DNA of 7,847 bases from Candidatus Dadabacteria bacterium UBA2774 (lineage in GTDB: Bacteria; Desulfobacterota_D; UBA1144; Nemesobacterales; UBA2774), in the NCBI GenBank assembly GCA_002352485.1, contig DEIM01000108.1:1-7847 (forward strand). Direction: 5' to 3'. Shown here piece after piece: positions 6,901 through 7,847 of the stretch. How positions within the stretch are numbered: the first letter of the stretch is position 1; every line of letters starts with the position of its first letter. Below the pieces are notes generated by a model, which was not told where the DNA came from, ran no database searches, and was given only the letters and a program-made list of their open reading frames with translations. The position numbers were made by a program, and so were the translations under genes.

Positions 6901-6930
6901 TTGACAAGCTGTTTGGTAGGGTACGCTTAT
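6901..6930 (+). promoter_or_regulatory. Candidate promoter for the collagen-like gene (perfect -35, weak -10)
   Basis: TTGACA at 6901-6906 is a consensus -35 hexamer, preceded by an AT-rich tract that could act as an UP element. No good -10 lies at 16-18 bases; the nearest options (TACGCT at 6922-6927, GCTTAT at 6925-6930) match only 3 of 6 positions. If used, the promoter would be weak or need an activator, and the transcript would have a leader of roughly 105 bases containing both palindromes. Confidence 0.35.
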
Positions 6931-6952
6931 TTAAATCAAAATAAAGCTGGAT

Positions 6953-6962
6953 AGAAGCTTCT
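6953..6962. repeat. 10-bp perfect palindrome AGAAGCTTCT
   Basis: AGAAGCTTCT reads the same on both strands. It sits between the TTGACA promoter candidate and the 18-bp palindrome. Symmetry does not extend beyond 10 bp, so it may be a small operator or chance. Confidence 0.3.
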
Positions 6963-6974
6963 TAATACACATCT

Positions 6975-6992
6975 TTACGGGATATCTCGTAA
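6975..6992. promoter_or_regulatory. 18-bp near-perfect palindrome, candidate operator
   Basis: TTACGGGATATCTCGTAA is symmetric at eight of nine base-pair positions; the only break is G6980 against T6987. The site is centred between 6983 and 6984, about 59 bases before the start of the collagen-like gene. Its length and uninterrupted symmetry suit a dimeric regulator. If transcription starts near 7020 from the TATAGT box, the centre would be near -36, over the missing -35 element, which would suit an activator. If it starts at the TTGACA promoter, the site lies in the leader and could be a repressor block or RNA hairpin. Confidence 0.45.
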
Positions 6993-7007
6993 TTTCAATA
7001 GCAAACT

Positions 7008-7013
7008 TATAGT
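7008..7013 (+). promoter_or_regulatory. Candidate -10 box TATAGT
   Basis: TATAGT matches TATAAT at 5 of 6 positions and lies 30 bases before the start codon of the collagen-like gene. No recognisable -35 hexamer lies 16-18 bases upstream; that space is taken by the edge of the 18-bp palindrome. It is an alternative to the TTGACA promoter. Confidence 0.3.
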
Positions 7014-7031
7014 TGTCAATTAATCTACGGC

Positions 7032-7036
7032 GGAGG
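7032..7036 (+). promoter_or_regulatory. Ribosome binding site deciding the start of the collagen-like gene
   Basis: GGAGG at 7032-7036 lies 6 bases before ATG 7043. It directly abuts another in-frame ATG at 7037, which is therefore too close to be used, and it lies downstream of a TTG at 7013 that is also in frame. Confidence 0.8.
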
Positions 7037-7042
7037 ATGAAT

Positions 7043-7780
7043 ATGAATATAGGATTTACTATATCCATCACAACGGTCTTTATAGTAATTCTGTTGGTTG
7101 CATCAAGCGCAATAGCGCAAAAACCTGAAGTTAACATTTTGGAAGTCTCGGTTGATTTTGATTCCCAAATATTTTCTATTACCGGTGAGAATTTCAACAT
7201 CGGTCCGAACCCAACCACAGTTTCATTAGGTGGGTACGGAAACCTGAATATTTTAAGCAACACCGGCAATACGGTAGTCGTTGATTTTCCAGGCGGAGGA
7301 ATCCCTCCGGGCAACTATACGCTTTTTGTTTCCAGCGGACCCGGTCAAAAGAAGAACGACCTGGAGAACATTACTATTGGCAGCCAGGGCCCGCAGGGAG
7401 ATATGGGAGACCAGGGCCCACAAGGTAATACGGGAGCACAAGGACCTCAGGGCGATCCCGGACTTCCTGGTAAAGATGGTGCAACCGGCCCACAGGGACC
7501 TGCAGGGCCTGGAGGAGTTCTCGGATATAACATCGCAACGATATCAAAGACACTTTCTATACCCGGCAGAACAATCGTACATGGCTCGGCTAGTTGCCTC
7601 CCCGGAAAAGTGGTTCTAGGCGGCGGTTGTGATATACAAAGCGTCTCAAGAAATGTACGTATGAGATCCCTTAGGCCTGATAATTCCACGGGATTCTATT
7701 GCGAGATACTAAACGCATCTAGTGGCAATACAAATGCAACTCTTTCAATCTGGGCTATCTGCGCAGACGCACAACAATAA
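7043..7780 (+). CDS. Secreted IPT/TIG-like and collagen-like repeat protein
   Basis: A predicted exported modular protein of 245 residues, not a named gene. Residues 1-25 form a hydrophobic signal peptide with likely cleavage after Ala-Ile-Ala (before Gln26). Residues about 28-113 look like an IPT/TIG immunoglobulin-like beta domain (Ile-Thr-Gly-Glu-Asn-Phe, then Val-x-Leu-Gly-Gly, later Pro-Pro-Gly-Asn-Tyr-Thr-Leu). Residues 116-157 are 14 uninterrupted Gly-X-Y triplets, able in principle to form a short trimeric collagen helix. Residues about 161-245 are a C-terminal domain with Cys185, 196, 220 and 240, including Cys-x-Pro-Gly-Lys-x-x-Leu-Gly-Gly-Gly-Cys, a pattern common at the ends of bacterial collagen-like proteins. 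Likely role is at the cell surface or outside the cell (adhesion, matrix), by inference. No LPxTG anchor or lipobox is seen. Oddity: the signal peptide has no Lys/Arg before its hydrophobic core with this start. Confidence 0.8.
   Translation: MNIGFTISITTVFIVILLVASSAIAQKPEVNILEVSVDFDSQIFSITGENFNIGPNPTTVSLGGYGNLNILSNTGNTVVVDFPGGGIPPGNYTLFVSSGPGQKKNDLENITIGSQGPQGDMGDQGPQGNTGAQGPQGDPGLPGKDGATGPQGPAGPGGVLGYNIATISKTLSIPGRTIVHGSASCLPGKVVLGGGCDIQSVSRNVRMRSLRPDNSTGFYCEILNASSGNTNATLSIWAICADAQQ
7388..7513 (+). repeat. Collagen-like Gly-X-Y repeat tract
   Basis: Fourteen consecutive Gly-X-Y triplets, of which Gly-Pro-Gln occurs four times. The first three Gly-Pro-Gln triplets start at residues 116, 125 and 134, giving a nine-residue (27-base) higher-order period with the following form Gly-Pro-Gln-Gly-Asp/Asn. 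Codons vary between copies, so the DNA repeat is imperfect and the period is mainly visible in the protein. Confidence 0.9.
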
Positions 7781-7795
7781 ACGGGAGAAAACAAA

Positions 7796-7847
7796 ATGAA
7801 AAAAATAATAATATCAAGCTTGATAGTAACAGTGGTTGGCTTTTTTA
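7796..7847 (+). CDS. Start of a probable exported protein (3' end outside window)
   Basis: An ATG at 7796, 15 bases after the collagen-like gene, preceded by GGGAGA (7783-7788) at good spacing, opens a frame that stays open to the window edge. The 17 visible codons give Met-Lys-Lys followed by a run of Ile, Val, Leu and Ser, a typical beginning of a signal peptide or membrane anchor. The close spacing suggests co-transcription with the collagen-like gene. Nothing more can be said about function from this fragment. Confidence 0.65.
   Translation, partial: MKKIIISSLIVTVVGFF

Larger units (their letters stand above)
6740..7042. other. AT-rich intergenic control region between fabF and the collagen-like gene
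   Basis: A 303-base stretch with no convincing gene on either strand. It has no GC-rich hairpin with a T-run, so no classical terminator for the fab operon is seen. It does hold an 8-bp inverted repeat (6787-6812), three TTATT motifs spaced 10 bases apart (6873-6897), a perfect TTGACA (6901-6906), a 10-bp palindrome (6953-6962), an 18-bp near-palindrome (6975-6992) and a TATAGT box (7008-7013), each listed separately. Confidence 0.75.

Noticed and set aside
6997..7019. TTGACA on the - strand (7014-7019) with TGAAAT 16 bases on, a possible leftward promoter
   Set aside because: The -10 matches only 4 of 6 positions and no leftward gene lies in its path; AT-rich DNA often yields such pairs.
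6931..7314. 127-codon open frame on the - strand opposite the collagen-like gene
   Set aside because: It is antisense to a well-supported gene with a signal peptide and clear domains, has no recognisable protein features, and lacks a convincing SD.

Overview
The window holds ordinary bacterial chromosome: two housekeeping gene blocks on the + strand, then a less conserved surface-protein locus at the right edge. Base composition is moderate and genes are tightly packed with clear Shine-Dalgarno sites. The combination of a dipeptide/oligopeptide ABC transporter, a DUF177-rpmF-fab cluster and a four-cysteine L32 protein would fit a Gram-negative outside the well-studied gammaproteobacteria, such as a deltaproteobacterial or candidate-phylum lineage. 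I cannot fix the taxonomy from sequence alone.

Region 1 (1-2686) is the 3' part of a dpp/opp-type peptide import operon. It contains the end of an inner-membrane permease (DppC/OppC), then the two ATPases DppD and DppF. The first permease and any substrate-binding protein would lie upstream, outside the window. A 102-base gap between the permease and DppD contains a 26-codon reading frame with its own SD-like site. I flag this frame but do not claim it is a gene.

Region 2 (2687-6739) is a compact type II fatty-acid synthesis operon: DUF177 (YceD), rpmF, fabD, fabG, acpP, fabF. A candidate promoter sits in the gap after dppF. The genes are separated by 31 bases or fewer, and two junctions overlap (fabD/fabG by 14 bases, acpP/fabF by 1 base). 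FabD loads malonyl onto ACP, FabF condenses it with the growing acyl-ACP, and FabG reduces the 3-ketoacyl product, all on the AcpP encoded between them. In many bacteria plsX and fabH sit between rpmF and fabD. Here rpmF is followed directly by fabD, so those two are not at this locus.

Region 3 (6740-7847) begins with an AT-rich intergenic stretch of 303 bases. It is dense in symmetry: an 8-bp inverted repeat just after fabF, three TTATT motifs at 10-bp spacing leading into a perfect TTGACA, a 10-bp palindrome, and an 18-bp near-perfect palindrome. It is followed by a gene for a secreted modular protein (signal peptide, IPT/TIG-like beta domain, about 14 Gly-X-Y collagen triplets, four-cysteine C-terminal domain). 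The start of a second gene with a signal-peptide-like N-terminus lies 15 bases after it and runs off the window. This locus and its control region are the least conventional part of the window. I see no RNA genes, CRISPR arrays, insertion sequences or phage genes.
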